Shown: positions 36,245 through 47,272 of the stretch, piece after piece
Layout: the number at the start of each line of letters is the position of its first letter
Position numbering within the stretch: the stretch's first letter is position 1
Source of the DNA: Typhlomys cinereus
Taxonomy: Eukaryota; Chordata; Mammalia; Rodentia; Platacanthomyidae
Assembly: GCA_023101885.1 (NCBI GenBank)
Contig: JALPQD010000248.1
Coordinates: forward strand, 1-64,000
Direction of reading: 5' to 3'
DNA: 64,000 nucleotides
Translations under genes and position numbers: made by a program
Notes under the pieces: generated by a model
What the model was told of the DNA's origin: nothing
Database searches by the model: none
What the model saw: the letters and a program-made list of their open reading frames with translations, nothing else

Positions 36245-36637
36245 TTTCACCACTTACAATGATTCTTGCTATAGGATGATTGTACATATACACAATGTTG
36301 ACAAAAATTCCTTCCATTCCAGTATCTTTGCATCTGTTTTCATCATGGAGATTGACCTGTCGATTTGTTTTTTTATTGTGTCTTTATTTCAATTTGGAAT
36401 CAGTGTATTATTAGCTTTATAGAAAGGATGTGGAAGTGTTCCTTCCTTTACTATTTTATGCAAGTTTAAGGAGTAGTGTTGTTACTTGTTCTTTAAATGT
36501 CTGGTAGAATACTGCATTGAATCCATCTTGTCCTGGAATCTTTTTTAGTGGAAAGACTTGCAATTACTTATTTAATTTCTTCACTTGTTAAAAGACAACA
36601 TAAATAATTCAATTCATCCTGATTTTATTTTGGCAAG
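36245..36637 (-). mobile_element. Older L1 ORF2 fragment (RT region)
   Basis: It translates on the - strand to decayed RT-domain blocks (PGQDGFNAVFYQTFKE, SISMMKTDAKIL, GTF/FLST). It joins L1-D without a poly(A) at 36637/36638, so the junction arose by deletion or recombination, not insertion. Confidence 0.75.
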
Positions 36638-39600
36638 TTAGTGAAGATTTTCTCCCATTCTGTGGGTTGCCTTTGAGCTCGTGTTACAATCTCTTTATCT
36701 GAACAGAAGCTCTTTAATTTCACAAGGTCCCAACTGTTGAGAGTTGGTAGCAGTGACTGTGCCATTGGATGTTTGTGTAGGAAATGTTGACCTAGCCCAA
36801 TCAGCTTGAGGGAGTTCCCTATCCTTTCAACTATGGTTTTTATAGTCTCTGGCCTGATATCAAAGTCCTTGATCCATTTGGAATTAAGTCTTGTATATGG
36901 TGAAAAGTACAGATCCAGTTTTAATCTTCTACATGTGGAGATCCAGTTTTGCCAGCACCATTCGTTGAAGATACTGTTTTTTTCCATTGGATTTTTTTGG
37001 CCCCTTTGTTAAAGACCTAATGGCTGTAATTATTTCGGCTTATATCTGGGTTTTCAAGCCTTATCCATTGATCTGTGTGTCTATTTTGGAGCCAGTACCA
37101 GGCTGTTTTTACAACTATGGATTTGTAGTGTAGACTAAGGTTTGGTATGGTGATACCTCCAGCAGTGTTTTTGTTACTCAGGATTGTCTTTGCTATCCTG
37201 GGTCTTTTGTGCCTCCATATGAATTTTGAGATTATTTGATCAACTTCTGTAAAGAATTGCTTTGGGATTTTAATTGGTATTGCATTGAATCTGCACATTG
37301 CCTTTGGTAGGATGGTCATTTTTACGATGTGGATTCTGCCAATCCAGGAATATGGGAGGTCTTTCCACCTTCTGGTGTCTTCTGCAATTTCTTTCTTCAG
37401 GGTTTTAAAGTTTTCATTGTAGAGGTCTTTTACCTGTTTGGTTAGGTTTATACCAATGTATTCCATTATTTTAGGGGCTATAGTAAATGGGATTGTTTCT
37501 CTCAGGGCTTTTTCACTTCTTTCATTCTGGGTATATGAAAGCCACTGATTTATGTACATGTATTTGTGTCCTGCTACCCTGCTGAAGTTCTCAATTAGTT
37601 CCAGGATCTTCCTGGTGGAATTTTTGCAGTCACTCAGGTATAAGATCATGTCATCTGCAGATAGGGATAGCTTGACTTCTTCCTTGCCGATTCGAATCCC
37701 TTTTATGTCCCTTTCTTGTCTTATGGTTTCAGCTAAGACTTCAAGTACAATATTGAATAGAAGTGGTGAGAGTGGACACCCTTGTCTAGTTCCTGATAGA
37801 AGCGGGAATAATTCCAGTTTTTCCCCATTGAGTATAATCCTTGCTGTAGGCTTGTTGTATACGGCTTTTATTATATTGATAAAGGTTCCTTCCATTCCTA
37901 CTGTCTCTAGCGTTTTGATCATAAAAGGCTGTTGGATCTTGTCAAAAGCTTTTTCTGCGTCTATTGAGAGTATCATGTGGTCTTGGACTTTGGACTGGTT
38001 TATATGATGAATTACATTTATTTGATTTGCGTATGTTGAACCATCCTTGTGTGTCAGGGATGAAGCCTAGTTGGTCCCCATGAATGATCTTTTTGATATG
38101 TTTTTGAATACTATTTGCTAAGACTGTGTTGAGAATCTTTGCATCTATGTTCATCAGAAAGATTGCCCTATAGTTTTCTTTTTTAAGTGTATCTTTATTA
38201 GGTTTTGGGATTAAGATGATATTAGCTTCATAGAAGGAATTTGGTAGTTTTCCTTCCTTTGTTATTTAATGGAACAGTTTAATGAGTATTGGTGTTATTA
38301 ACTCCTTAAATGTCTGGTAGAACTCTGTGCTGAATCCATCTGGTCCAGGACATTTTTGGTGGGAAGATACGAGATTACTTCCTCAATTTCCTTATATGTT
38401 ATAAGACTATTTAAATAATTCACAACTTCCTGATTCAATTCCAGTAAGTTATGTTTACTTAGGAATTCATCCATCTCTTTTGTGTTGTCATATTTTACAG
38501 AGTATAAGTTTTTGAAATATGATGCTATAATTCTCTGGATTTCTTGGGTATCAGTAGTGATAACTCCATCTTCATTTCTAATTTGTTAATTTGGGTTTTC
38601 TCTCTCTGGCTGTTGGTTGATTTAGCTAGGGGTGTATCAATCTTATTGATTTTTTCCAAGAAGCAAATTTTTGACTGGTTGATTTTCTCTATTGTTTTCC
38701 TAATCTCGATTTCAGATATTTCTCCCCTTATTTTGCTAATCTCCTCTCTTCTACTGCTTTTGGGATTAGATTGCTCTAGTTTTTCTAAAGCTTTAAGCTG
38801 CATTGTTAAGTTGTTTATTTCTGATGTTTCCATTTTTTTGATGTAGGCATTAAGAGCTATGAACTTACCTCTTAGGACAGCTTTCTTTGTGTCCCAGAGA
38901 TTTTGGTAAGTTGTATTTTCATTATCGTTCACTTTCAGGAAATCTTGAGTTTCCCTTTTAATTTCTTCCTGAATCCAGTTCTCATTCAGCATCATAGTGT
39001 TATGTTTCCAAGAGTTAATGTATTTTCTGTCTTTTGTTGTGTTGTGAATGTCCAGCTTTAGGCCGTGGTGGTCTGATAGGGCCCAGGCTAGAATTTCCAC
39101 TTTCCTGCATATGTGTAGATTCATTTTGTGGCCCAATATGTGATCTTTTTGGAGAACGTTCTGTGTGCTGCTGAGAAAAATGTGCATTCTTTGTTGCGTG
39201 GATGAAAAGTTCGATAGAGATCTGTAAGGTCCATTTCTTTAAGGGTTTGATTAAGTTCCAAAGTGTCCCTGCTAAGCTTTTGACCTGTTGATCTATCCCA
39301 TGTTGAGAGGGCGGTGTTGAAATCCCCAAGAATTATCGTTTGGGGGTTGATTTCTCGCTTTAGACACTGTAGGATTTTCTTAATGAATGTGAAGTGGCCC
39401 GTATTGGGTGCATATATGTTCAGTATTGTGAAGTCTTCCTGGTGAATTGTACCTGTGACTAAAATGTAATATCCATCTTTGTCTCATGATTTTTTTGGGT
39501 TTGAAGTCCACTTTGTCCGACAGCATAATGGCTACCCCTGCCTATTTCCTGGTTCCATTAGCTTGCAGAATTTTGGACCAGCCTTTCATTTTTTGGATGT

Positions 39601-39752
39601 GCCTATCTTTTGTGGTGAGATGAGTTTCCTGAAGGCAGCAGATTGATGGGTTGTGATTTTTAATCCGTTTGTAATCTGTGTCTCTTAATCTGTGAGTTAA
39701 GTCCATTGACATTTAATGTTATAATGGAGAAACTATTTTTAGTTCCAGACAT
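36638..39752 (-). pseudogene. L1-D ORF2 pseudogene, 3'-truncated
   Basis: The ATG at 39750-39752 gives MSGTKNSFSIITLNVNGL-like codons. The endonuclease contains QETHL, a GDFNT position (~39320) and [11 protein letters not shown] (~39070). The longest open stretch is 37976-37017 (319 codons), from [13 protein letters not shown] through [15 protein letters not shown] to the post-RT region. In it the RT box FADD reads SADD (near 37660), and a stop-free [15 protein letters not shown] block follows. Frameshifts split the rest. Confidence 0.87.
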
Positions 39753-39801
39753 TTATTATGTTTAGTGGTTTTGTAAGTATATTGCTTCACTTTTAATTGT
39801 G

Positions 39802-40852
39802 TTACAGTTCCCTTCTGTTCTTCCAGATATGCCTGTTTTTTTCTTCATGCTTGAGTATGATTTCTAGCATTTTTTGAAGGCCTGGTTTGGTGGACATGTA
39901 TCCCTTCAAGTTGTCTTTGTGTTGGAAGATTTTTCTTTCTCCTTCGATCATGACAGATAGTTTTATGGGGTATGTCATTTTTGCTCATTCAATACTTGAA
40001 GTATGTCTCTCCAAGATCTTCTTGTTTTTACTGTTTCGACTGAGAAGTCATTTGTTATTTTAATGGGTTTTCCTTTAAAAGTGACTTTTTTTTTTCCCTT
40101 GAAGCTCTCAGCACTATTTCTTTATCTTGAATGTGGTGTGTTTTGACTATTATTTGCCGTGGTGAGTTTCTATTTTGGTCATATCTGTTTGGCGTGCGGA
40201 ATGCCTCTTGTATATGGATGGGTCTCTCTTTTTTTAGATGAGGAAAGTTTTCCTTGATGATCATTTGAAAAATTTCCTCAGGTGTTGTATTTTGATATTC
40301 TTGCTCTGGTATTAGATGAATACGCATGTTAGGCTTCTTCAGGGTGTCCCATAATTCTTGTATGTTTCTCGCGAGTATCTTTTTGGCTTTAACAACCTCT
40401 TCCATTGAGCTGGTTAATGCTCCCACTTTGTCTTCAAGGTCTGAAATTCTGTTTTCTGCTTTGTTATTTCTGCTGGTAAGACTCTCTGTTGAGTTCTGGG
40501 TTGAAGATAACTTGTCTTTTAGTTCAGTTTTGAACTTTGCTTGAGTCTGTTTTAAATGCTCTGTGCCTGTTTTTGTTTCTTGAACTGTTTTTCTCAACTC
40601 CTCCAAGTGTCTGATGTTTTCCTCTTCAATGCGATTGATTCGGTTACTTCGTTCCTCCCAGATTTCCTCTTTCATAGTATTTAACATGGTAATGATCATG
40701 TTTTGAAAGTCGTTATCCTGCGTCAGGCTTTCTTGGCCATTTTCCATGGGTTTGTTCTGGTTGGTGTCTATCATTGTGGGATTAATTCCTTCAGTGGGAG
40801 ATTTGTTTACTTGGGTGTTGTTTCTTATGGATTTGCACTTTGACTTGGGCAT
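39802..40852 (-). pseudogene. L1-D ORF1 pseudogene with long open N-terminal part
   Basis: From the start at 40852 the frame is open for 265 codons: MPKSKCKSIRNNTQ N-terminus, coiled coil (roughly residues 50-150, rich in leucine and charged heptads), and RRM-like core with PNRYDQNRNSPRQIIVKT. It fails at 40055 near the KSLLKENPLK linker, where a frameshift precedes the C-terminal domain. The expected stop lies at 39802-39804. This is the longest intact ORF1 start in the window. Confidence 0.88.
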
Positions 40853-41262
40853 CGTTGTTTTAACTCTTAAGACCTTCTTTCAATTTCTGTGTGTTTTTCA
40901 CTGAATTGAATTATTTGGCCCGGGTTTTTGTAGTTGGGTGGGGGCGGAGCTTACCTAGGTCTTGGTGAGTCCTGGCTAGACTGTGCACAACCCGGGTGGC
41001 CAAGTTGGGAAATGGAGGATGTGGTGGCAGCGGGGCGTTATTTAACCTGGGGGAGCTGGGGAGTGCCCCGGGGTGGCAGTCCTCCCTGGCCCCATGCGGC
41101 TCCTGATCCAGGCGGGCTGTTGGGAGGAGCTGGGTCCCATGGACTGCCTGGGGTTCTGGGGGTTGGGAGGGTGCGGAGCTTACCTGGGTTGCGGTGAGTC
41201 CCGGCTGGACTTCACTCGTCCCAGGGGCTGTGGAGTGGGGAAAAGGCGTGATTCATTCTTAA
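40853..41262 (-). promoter_or_regulatory. L1-D 5' UTR with ~229-bp monomer
   Basis: GCGGAGCTTACCT at 40944 recurs at 41173, 229 bp apart, each followed by a GGT-GTGAGTCC-GGCT block. The CpG content is higher than the neighbourhood. Unlike L1-A, C, E and F, the long tether before ORF1 is very short (~80 bases), so this copy carries a different 5' UTR arrangement. The right border is approximate. Confidence 0.7.
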
Positions 41263-41528
41263 TGACATTTTTTTACTCTTATGTTTCACTCAGCAGAATC
41301 CTTTCCATCTATTTTCTTCTTCCAAAATACATACTATTTAAGATAAAATTCCAGTTCATTCTTCTCATCTCCGTACTATATATAATGTCTCTAATACTTC
41401 TTTTATTAGACACAATGATAAATTAATGCCATCAAACAACAATAATAATTAGAGGTTTAAGACATACCACCTGATAACAGAGATGTCCCTGTTTGTTATC
41501 TTTTGCAAGCAACCTTTATGCAACTTGC
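41263..41528. other. 3' flank of the olfactory receptor pseudogene
   Basis: AT-rich sequence with no recognisable repeat. It would include the 3' UTR of the receptor on the - strand. Confidence 0.4.
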
Positions 41529-42477
41529 TCAGGCCCTGAATGTGAGCCCTTTACTGTAGATTCTCCCCAGAGCACTAAGAATGTCTTTGTTCCTCAAACT
41601 GTAAATAAAGGGATTAAGCATGGGGGTGACCACAGCATAAATGATAAATGCCACCAGAGCCCTTGTAGGAGACTCTGATGAAGCTGACCCAAAATACACA
41701 CTGATGATTGTTCCATAGAATAAGCAAACAACTGTCAGGTGAGATCCACAGGTGGAGAAAGCTTTAGATTTCCCCCTGTAGATGAGATTTTCATAATGTT
41801 GGATGCAATTTTGTAGTAAGAGAAAAGAATTGCTGACACAGGTAGAAAACCAAAGACAACTCCAATAAGATACAAGACAGTATTGATGGAAAAGGGGTCA
41901 GAGAAGACAATGTTAACAAGATGAGAGAGACCACAGAAGAAATTAGATATTTCTACATCTTCAACATGGGTGAATTTTAATACAAACTAAGTGTTGGCCT
42001 GGGAGTCCACAACACTCATCATCAAGGACACCAAAACTAGGAGAACACAACATCAAGGATTCACGATGACTGAGTAATGCAAGGGAAGACAGGTGGCCAT
42101 GAACCTATCATAGGCCATTACAGTCAGAAGCATGTCATCCATACAGGAAAATAAGACATTGAGAGACATCAATGTCAGGCAACTTACATAGGAAATGGCT
42201 CTGTCATTATTTTCTATATTCATGATCATCATTGGGACTGTGGTAGAGATGAAAAAGATATCAATGAAGGACAGGTTGCAAAGAAAGAAGTACATCAGGG
42301 TGTGGAGGTGTCAAAGATGATGAGCAGGATGATAATTAGGTTCCCTAGCATGGTGACCAGGTACATGGACAGGAACAGTCCAATGATGATGGTCTGAAGA
42401 TCTGGATCTTCTGGGTTGTCATGAGATAGAATTCTGAGATTAGTGTTAGATTTTGCTCCTGTAATTTTCTTCGACAC
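41529..42477 (-). pseudogene. Olfactory receptor pseudogene, OR7-like
   Basis: A single-exon, seven-helix odorant receptor frame of normal length (~315 codons) when read across breaks. Motifs: DPDLQ and LFLSMYLVTMLGNL in helix 1, MYFFLCNLSF, MDDMLLTVMAYDRF (MAYDRF at 42101-42118) at the helix 3 end, [14 protein letters not shown] at helix 6 and [12 protein letters not shown] (41589-41624) at helix 7. The MDDMLLTVMAYDRF wording is typical of family 7. Lesions: frameshift at ~42295, TGA 42053-42055, TAG 41987-41989, frameshift near 41775. A pyrimidine-rich tract ending AG just before the start (42480-42495) fits the usual 3' splice site of the coding exon. No intact receptor is made. Confidence 0.9.
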
Positions 42478-43827
42478 CTATTCACAAAAGAGAAGAAATG
42501 ATAAAGGAAAGAATACAATTGAAGGTAATATGTATAAGAATTTTATAAAGGTTTGCAAATAAGTCCTGATTTCATTAGAACTCATGTCCTGCTGCATATT
42601 GAGGTAAGTGGTGAGTTTTACTACATTCAACTATTTGTAATTTAACACATAGATTTGTGACTATGAAACATTAAGAGCATTTCTTCACTGTTTCATGTGT
42701 AAATTCCTGATTTTCACTGTTTTCTATTCATTATGAGCTTCTTATGCTACGTGTTTTCATAATATTTCATTTCTGTCATAGCAAACAGAAAAATTGTAGA
42801 GATCAAATTTAAAAACATTGAAGTATGTTGTGTAAACTTTTCAGAAAAAATAGGAATAATAAACAACCTGGGGCTAGAAACATAACTGGCTTGTAAAAAT
42901 GTCTATTTATATATCTGATGATGTGATTACCTATCAGTGAGTACATGATGGAATGAGATAACTGACGTTTAAAGCATGTTCTTGTCTACTCATGTGCTGA
43001 GGCATGTGTACATCTCTCTCTTTCTTTCTCATAATACATAGACTATTTCAAAATGTAAATATGCTTACAGCTCTGTTGCAAGTTTCCTACATTGTTGCAG
43101 ATAAATTCAAGACCATATGGCTTAATGAGAAAACAAGTTTTCTTTTTCTTATGGTTATATTTCTTAGCACAGTTTTGCAGGAAATGTCATGAGGCTACAC
43201 CACATTCATTGCTGAGAGAAAGACACAATACATTCTTGTTAGACCAGCATGTCTGGCCAATACACTGAAAATTTCCAACTTCCTGAATCACCTCCTTCCA
43301 TGTTATCTATATAAGCAATGGATAGTCTCACCCAACATTGTATGTGTACCCACTCAGTTGAGTAATTTCCTGCCAGCTTGCTCAAGTCTCAATGACTTAT
43401 TCTTCCCAACTGTTTGCAGAGATCAAACATTTAATTGTCACGTTGTCTTTTTATGTAACTGTGAGATGCTCTACAACAAATATCATTTTATGCAAAAGTA
43501 AATAGGAATGGGTCAAATTTGTATTATATTATTCACATGTATCAACACCAAATTCCCATTACTTGGTGTTTATACACAATACTATTAGAGCTATGAATGT
43601 ATTATTTAAGCACTAGGTTTAAGTTTGTCATTTGTAATCAAAATGTTGTTGAAAAGCAGACATAATATTGTAATTATAATAATCTTAGATTTTTCAGACA
43701 TTCATTATTCACAGGTACATTTGGAACATGGTTCAAATTGTGTTTGTCTCTTAAAATGAGATTTAGCTGACCAGGTTGAAAAAATATCACAATGGAGCAT
43801 TAATTTTTATTTTTTGATGGTGATGTT
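42478..43827. other. Upstream flank of the receptor pseudogene; no clear gene
   Basis: AT-rich, no coding frame with known motifs. Apart from the LTR candidate at 43232-43475, nothing is recognised. It may hold the receptor's old promoter and 5' non-coding exon, not visible by eye. Confidence 0.35.
43232..43475 (-). mobile_element. Possible diverged MaLR LTR remnant
   Basis: ACCAGCATGTCTGGCCAA (43241) is shared with the minus-strand LTR at 13676, and later blocks (TGACTTATTC, TTAATTGTCACGTTG) follow in the same order as TGATTTATTC and CAACTGTCAAGTTG there. Overall identity is low. Confidence 0.4.
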
Positions 43828-43842
43828 CTATTTTTCATTTCT
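43828..43842. repeat. Left target-site duplication of L1-E
   Basis: CTATTTTTCATTTCT, identical to 47258-47272. Confidence 0.9.
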
Positions 43843-43861
43843 TTTTTTTTTTTTTTTTTTT

Positions 43862-43890
43862 GATGTCCTCCTCAATTGGTCTCCATCTTG
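43862..43890 (-). other. Candidate 3' transduction in L1-E
   Basis: In L1 sense, the L1 3' UTR ends in a run of nine A (43891-43899), then 28-29 bases beginning CAAGATGGAGACCAATTGAG, then an A-run of ~19 bases (43843-43861) that meets the target duplication. The double tail bounded by the duplication is what read-through past the first poly(A) signal produces. Confidence 0.75.
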
Positions 43891-44808
43891 TTTTTTTTTA
43901 ACATTTTTTATTAGTATTTCTGCTCATACAAACATAGTAGGTACACTGGTTCCCTCCTTCCCTCCTCCTCCCCCTGACCCCTCTGCTCCCACTCCCCTCA
44001 CCCCTCTCTCCCTATCCCCCAGTGTCTCCCCCCAATCCCTGGAGAATCCTTTAATTTGCATGCCAAACTCTCCTCTGGGCCCTCCTCTCTGATGACGTAC
44101 ACAGACCCAGTGGCATTTCCCTGAACCCTTTCTTGTGGTCCCCTTAAGCCTAGGAACACTACTGTGGCTGTCAATCCCTTGCCTCCAAGGATCTTGGTGC
44201 CTTTAGCAAATGCTAGACTTTGTGGGGTCAATAGTGTATTGGACATTGAGTAGGGCATGCAAAGTCCAATTATGATTGCTTCAGCCCTAACTTGTGTGGA
44301 GTATATTGCATATCATTATTCCTCCCATCCTTGTGCTCTTACAATCTTACCACCCCCTATTCCGCAAATTTCCCTGAGCTTCAGGATGAGGAGAAATTAG
44401 GCTGGCCTAGTTCTAGATGGTTGATATAGAGTCTCTGAAGTTCTGGATTGTGGTTTGTTGAGTTTTCTTTTGCACTTTTGTTGCTTCTGCAATGTCCTTC
44501 ACTCCATTCTGATGGGCATTGTATGTCACCCCCTAGTCAGAGACAAAAAGCTGTTAAACTAGAGTCTTGTTATAAGAGGACATTCAAAGGTAGATGTAAT
44601 AAAAGTAGGAAACCACAGTGAAGGAGGGGTCAGTCACCCATTTGCAAAATGATTACTTTTCATCTGCCAGACTATATGCCCTCCCCTTCTGGTGAGATCA
44701 TACCCCCTCAGTTTTAAATGATCAGGAAGGAAAGTCTGTGAACTTAACCAGATGTCTCGTTACTTACTTGCAGTCCTTGATGTAGGCCTATTTTCTCTGC
44801 TGTAACAT
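43891..44808 (-). other. L1-E 3' UTR
   Basis: The reverse complement of the standard 3' UTR, with the pyrimidine-rich complement of the polypurine tract at 43945-44035 and later blocks in order up to GCTGTAACATGG (44808), where it joins ORF2 codons from the endonuclease start. Confidence 0.85.
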
Positions 44809-44941
44809 GGAGTTTCCTGAAGGCAGCAGATTGATGGGTGTGATTTTTAATCCAAGTTTGTAATCTGTGTCTCTCAAATGGTGAGTTAATACCGTTGACA
44901 TTTTATGTTATAATGGAGAACCTATTTTTAATTCTGGACAT
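44809..44941 (-). pseudogene. L1-E ORF2 N-terminal remnant
   Basis: About 44 codons from the ATG at 44939-44941 (MSRIKNR-like) to the CLQET motif of the endonuclease, where the deletion begins. A frameshift lies within it (a base is missing before the PINLLPSGN region). Confidence 0.8.
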
Positions 44942-45072
44942 TTTTTATGTTTAGTGAATTTTGTAAGCTTATTATTTGACATTTATGTTTTTGTGGTATT
45001 ATACTGCCCTTCCGTCCTCCTGGATTCGGTTGTGTTTTTCTTCAAGTTTATGTATCATTTCTAGCATTTTTT

Positions 45073-45086
45073 TCTTTTTTTTTTAA

Positions 45087-45127
<41 letters not shown>

Positions 45128-45402
45128 TATTCAACTGTGTGTGTGCACATGTGCGTGTGTGTCTGTGTGTGCGTGTGTATGTGTGTGTCTGTGTATGTGT
45201 AGAACCACAGACGAATTCGCGAACCACCATGGATGCCTCCACCTCCTTGTGCCCTGGGATTCACAGGCTCCGCCCTACCAGGACCAGAAGCGCAGGCCGA
45301 CCCCGCTTCCTCCTGGCGTCTATACGTGGGATCTGGGATCCGAACTCGGGACCTTCTGCCTGCAAGGCAGAGGCTTAACCCCTGAGCCATCTCTCCAGCC
45401 CC
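45073..45402 (-). mobile_element. tRNA-derived SINE nested in L1-E, with 17-bp target duplication
   Basis: On the - strand it starts GGGGCTGGAGAGATGGCTCA at 45402, with RNA polymerase III A-box TGGCTCAGGGG and B-box GAGTTCGGATCC, then a GC-rich body and a tail of CA repeats (45130-45200) followed by TAA repeats (45091-45127). CATTTCTAGCATTTTTT flanks it on both sides (45056-45072 and 45403-45419). The B2-like head and CpG-rich body suggest a fairly young insertion. Confidence 0.9.
45091..45127. repeat. (ATT)n microsatellite in SINE tail
   Basis: About 12 ATT/TTA units in the tail of the minus-strand SINE, next to a TG-rich stretch (45136-45200). Confidence 0.9.
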
Positions 45403-46400
45403 CATTTCTAGCATTTTTTGAAGGCCTGGTTTGGTAGACATGTATCCCTTCAAGTTGTCGTTGTGCTGGAAAATTTTTCTTTCTCCCTCAATCATGACAG
45501 ATAATTTTGCCGGGTATATCAGTCTGGGTTGGCATTTTTGCTCATTTAATACTTGAAGTACATCTCTCCAAGCTCTTCTTGCTTTTACTGTTTCCATTGA
45601 GAAGTCATTTGTTATTTTAATAGGTTTGCCTTAAAAGTGACTTGCCTTTTTTCTCTTGAGGCTCTCAGGACCTTTTCTTTGGCTTGAAGGTGGAGTGTTT
45701 TGACTAGTATTTGCCATGGCAATTATCTATTTTGGTCATATCTGTTTGGAGTGGGAAATGCCTCCTGTATTTGGGTGGGCCTCTCAGTTGAGGGAAGTTT
45801 CTATTTATGATAATTTGAATACTTTCCTCAGGTGTGGTATTTTGAGATTCTTGCTCTGGTATTCCATGAATGTGCATGTTAGGCTTCTTCAGGGTGTACC
45901 ATATCTCTTGAATGTTCCTCTCAAGTATCTTTTTGGCTTTAACAACCTCTTCCATTGAACTGGTTAATTCTCCCACTTTGTCTTCAAGATCTCAAATTCT
46001 ATTTTCTCCTTCTTTAGTTCTGCTGATAAGACTCTGTTGAGTTTTGGGTTGAAGATAACTTGTCTTTTAGTTCAATTTTAAACTCTGCCTGAGACTGTTT
46101 TAATTGCTCTTTGCCTATTTTTGTTTCTTGAACTAGTTTTCTCAACTCCTCCAAATGCCTGTTGTGTTCCTATTCGAAGTGGTTGATGCGGTTGTTTAAC
46201 TCCTCTTGGATTTCCTCTTTCATAGTATTAATCATGGTAATGATCATACTTTGAAAGTCATTGTCTTGGGTCTGGTTTTCTTGGCTGTTTTCTGTGTATT
46301 TGTTCTGGTTGGAATCCTTCCTTAAGGGGTTAATTCTTTCAGTGGGAGATTGGTCTCCTTGAGATTTGTTTCTCATGTATCTGCACTTTGACTTGGGCAT

Positions 46401-47257
46401 TGTTGTTTTGTCTTCTAGGGTTTTCAGTGTTGTTTTGTCTTCTAGGGGTTTTCAGTTTCTGTTTGTTTTTGACTGAACTGATTTAGTTGGTACTACACTT
46501 GGGCAGTTACTACTAGTGCTTGCCTTGAGGTTGGGTATGTTTGTCTTTTGTTATTGTTATTTCCTAGTTGAGGCTATTAGGTTGTTAGTACATCAGTTAA
46601 GTCAGGTTAAGTAGACAGGGGGTGAATATTAGTATGGTAGTGCACTTTTATGATGTAGTATCTTGGTGATATGTGAGAGTGAATGGTGTACTCCCTAGAG
46701 TTGTACATGTTTTTGGGGCGGCTATATGGAAAAGTTAATCTATAGTGATTGATATTAGAAAGGAACAGTAAGGGTGAAAATAAGGAGGTTTACTTATCTT
46801 TGAGCTGGATGTGAAGAATCTCTCCCATGTGATAGGATGATTGTAGAGGTTTTCAGATGTATGGCCTTTGACCCTTAGAACTTTGCTTGAGTTTTCTTTG
46901 GATTATATTGAATTCTGAGTAGCAGTGTGTCTTCTGTAGACCACATGTGTGGGTCCCCGGTGGGCCAGAGAGGCAAAAGGATGATGTTGATGGCAGAATT
47001 CTTCACCTGGGACCTGGGACTTGGCTTAATGGCCTTCCCAAGCTCCAGGGATGGAGGAATGTGAGCAAGTCCTATCCAGTTGGGCAGACAGGCCGACAGG
47101 AGGGAGAAACGGAGTTGGGGTCCCAGGGCGCGGACCAGGCCAAAGCCCGAGGTAACCTGGTTGCCGCTGGGACACGGGGCAACCTGAGGGGCTGGGGCTG
47201 GGCTGACTCACCTGGGGATGGCGGACAGGGAGGCACACAGGCGGGCGGACAAAGGTC
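46401..47257 (-). promoter_or_regulatory. L1-E 5' UTR with monomer sequence
   Basis: A tether of ~530 bases matching that of L1-A and L1-C, then a GC-rich part (46930-47257) with the same words as L1-A monomers on the reverse strand: ATTCTTCACCTGGGACCTGG (46998) mirrors CCAGGTCCCAGGCGAAGAAT of L1-A. One full and one partial monomer appear. CpGs are retained (GGGCGCGGACC). Function inferred. Confidence 0.7.
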
Positions 47258-47272
47258 CTATTTTTCATTTCT
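47258..47272. repeat. Right target-site duplication of L1-E
   Basis: CTATTTTTCATTTCT, partner of 43828-43842. Confidence 0.9.

Larger units (their letters stand above)
36638..41262 (-). mobile_element. L1-D, L1 with 5' UTR but missing 3' end
   Basis: On the - strand: monomeric 5' UTR, ORF1, and ORF2 up to roughly the EKIFTN position, where it is cut at 36638 and fused to an older L1 fragment in the same orientation. The C-terminal ORF2 knuckle, 3' UTR and tail are absent. No target duplication can be tested because one end is lost. Confidence 0.87.
44999..46400 (-). pseudogene. L1-E ORF1 pseudogene interrupted by a SINE
   Basis: It starts at 46400 (MPKSKCRYMRNKSQ). N-terminal codons are open to 46170 (stop in the position FE-STOP-EHN, GAA to TAG-type change), the RRM part is open over 45976-45704 with a deletion of ~15 bases near 45795, and the C-terminal domain over 45597-45420 (TVKARRAWRDVLQVLNEQ). 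The SINE sits at 45073-45402 before the ORF1 end at 44999-45001. Confidence 0.87.
43843..47257 (-). mobile_element. L1-E, internally deleted L1 (ORF1 kept, ORF2 lost)
   Basis: A perfect 15-bp target duplication flanks it. On the - strand: monomeric 5' UTR, ORF1 (with a SINE inserted), ~130 bases of ORF2, then directly the 3' UTR, first A-tail, a 28-29-bp foreign segment and a second A-tail. About 3.7 kb, nearly all ORF2 and the start of the 3' UTR, is missing at 44808/44809. It resembles the ORF1-only layout of HAL1-type derivatives, but this may be a one-off deletion. Confidence 0.88.

Noticed and set aside
43814..44092. Proline-rich frames (also at 15093-15386, 22345-22554, 26285-26546, 48668-48925, 53786-54001, 56659-56946)
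   Set aside because: All are translations of the pyrimidine-rich complement of L1 3'-UTR polypurine tracts; the shared peptide pattern is repeat-derived.
44800..44820. Splice junction explaining the ORF2 loss in L1-E
   Set aside because: Intact copies show no GT at the expected donor side and no AG at the acceptor side of the junction.
45365..45402. tRNA gene
   Set aside because: A and B boxes are present, but no cloverleaf with acceptor stem is evident, and the sequence is the head of a SINE flanked by a target duplication.
45139..45437. Cysteine/valine-repeat frames
   Set aside because: Produced by the TG-repeat tail and body of the SINE; same for 4288-4476 and 51479-51889.
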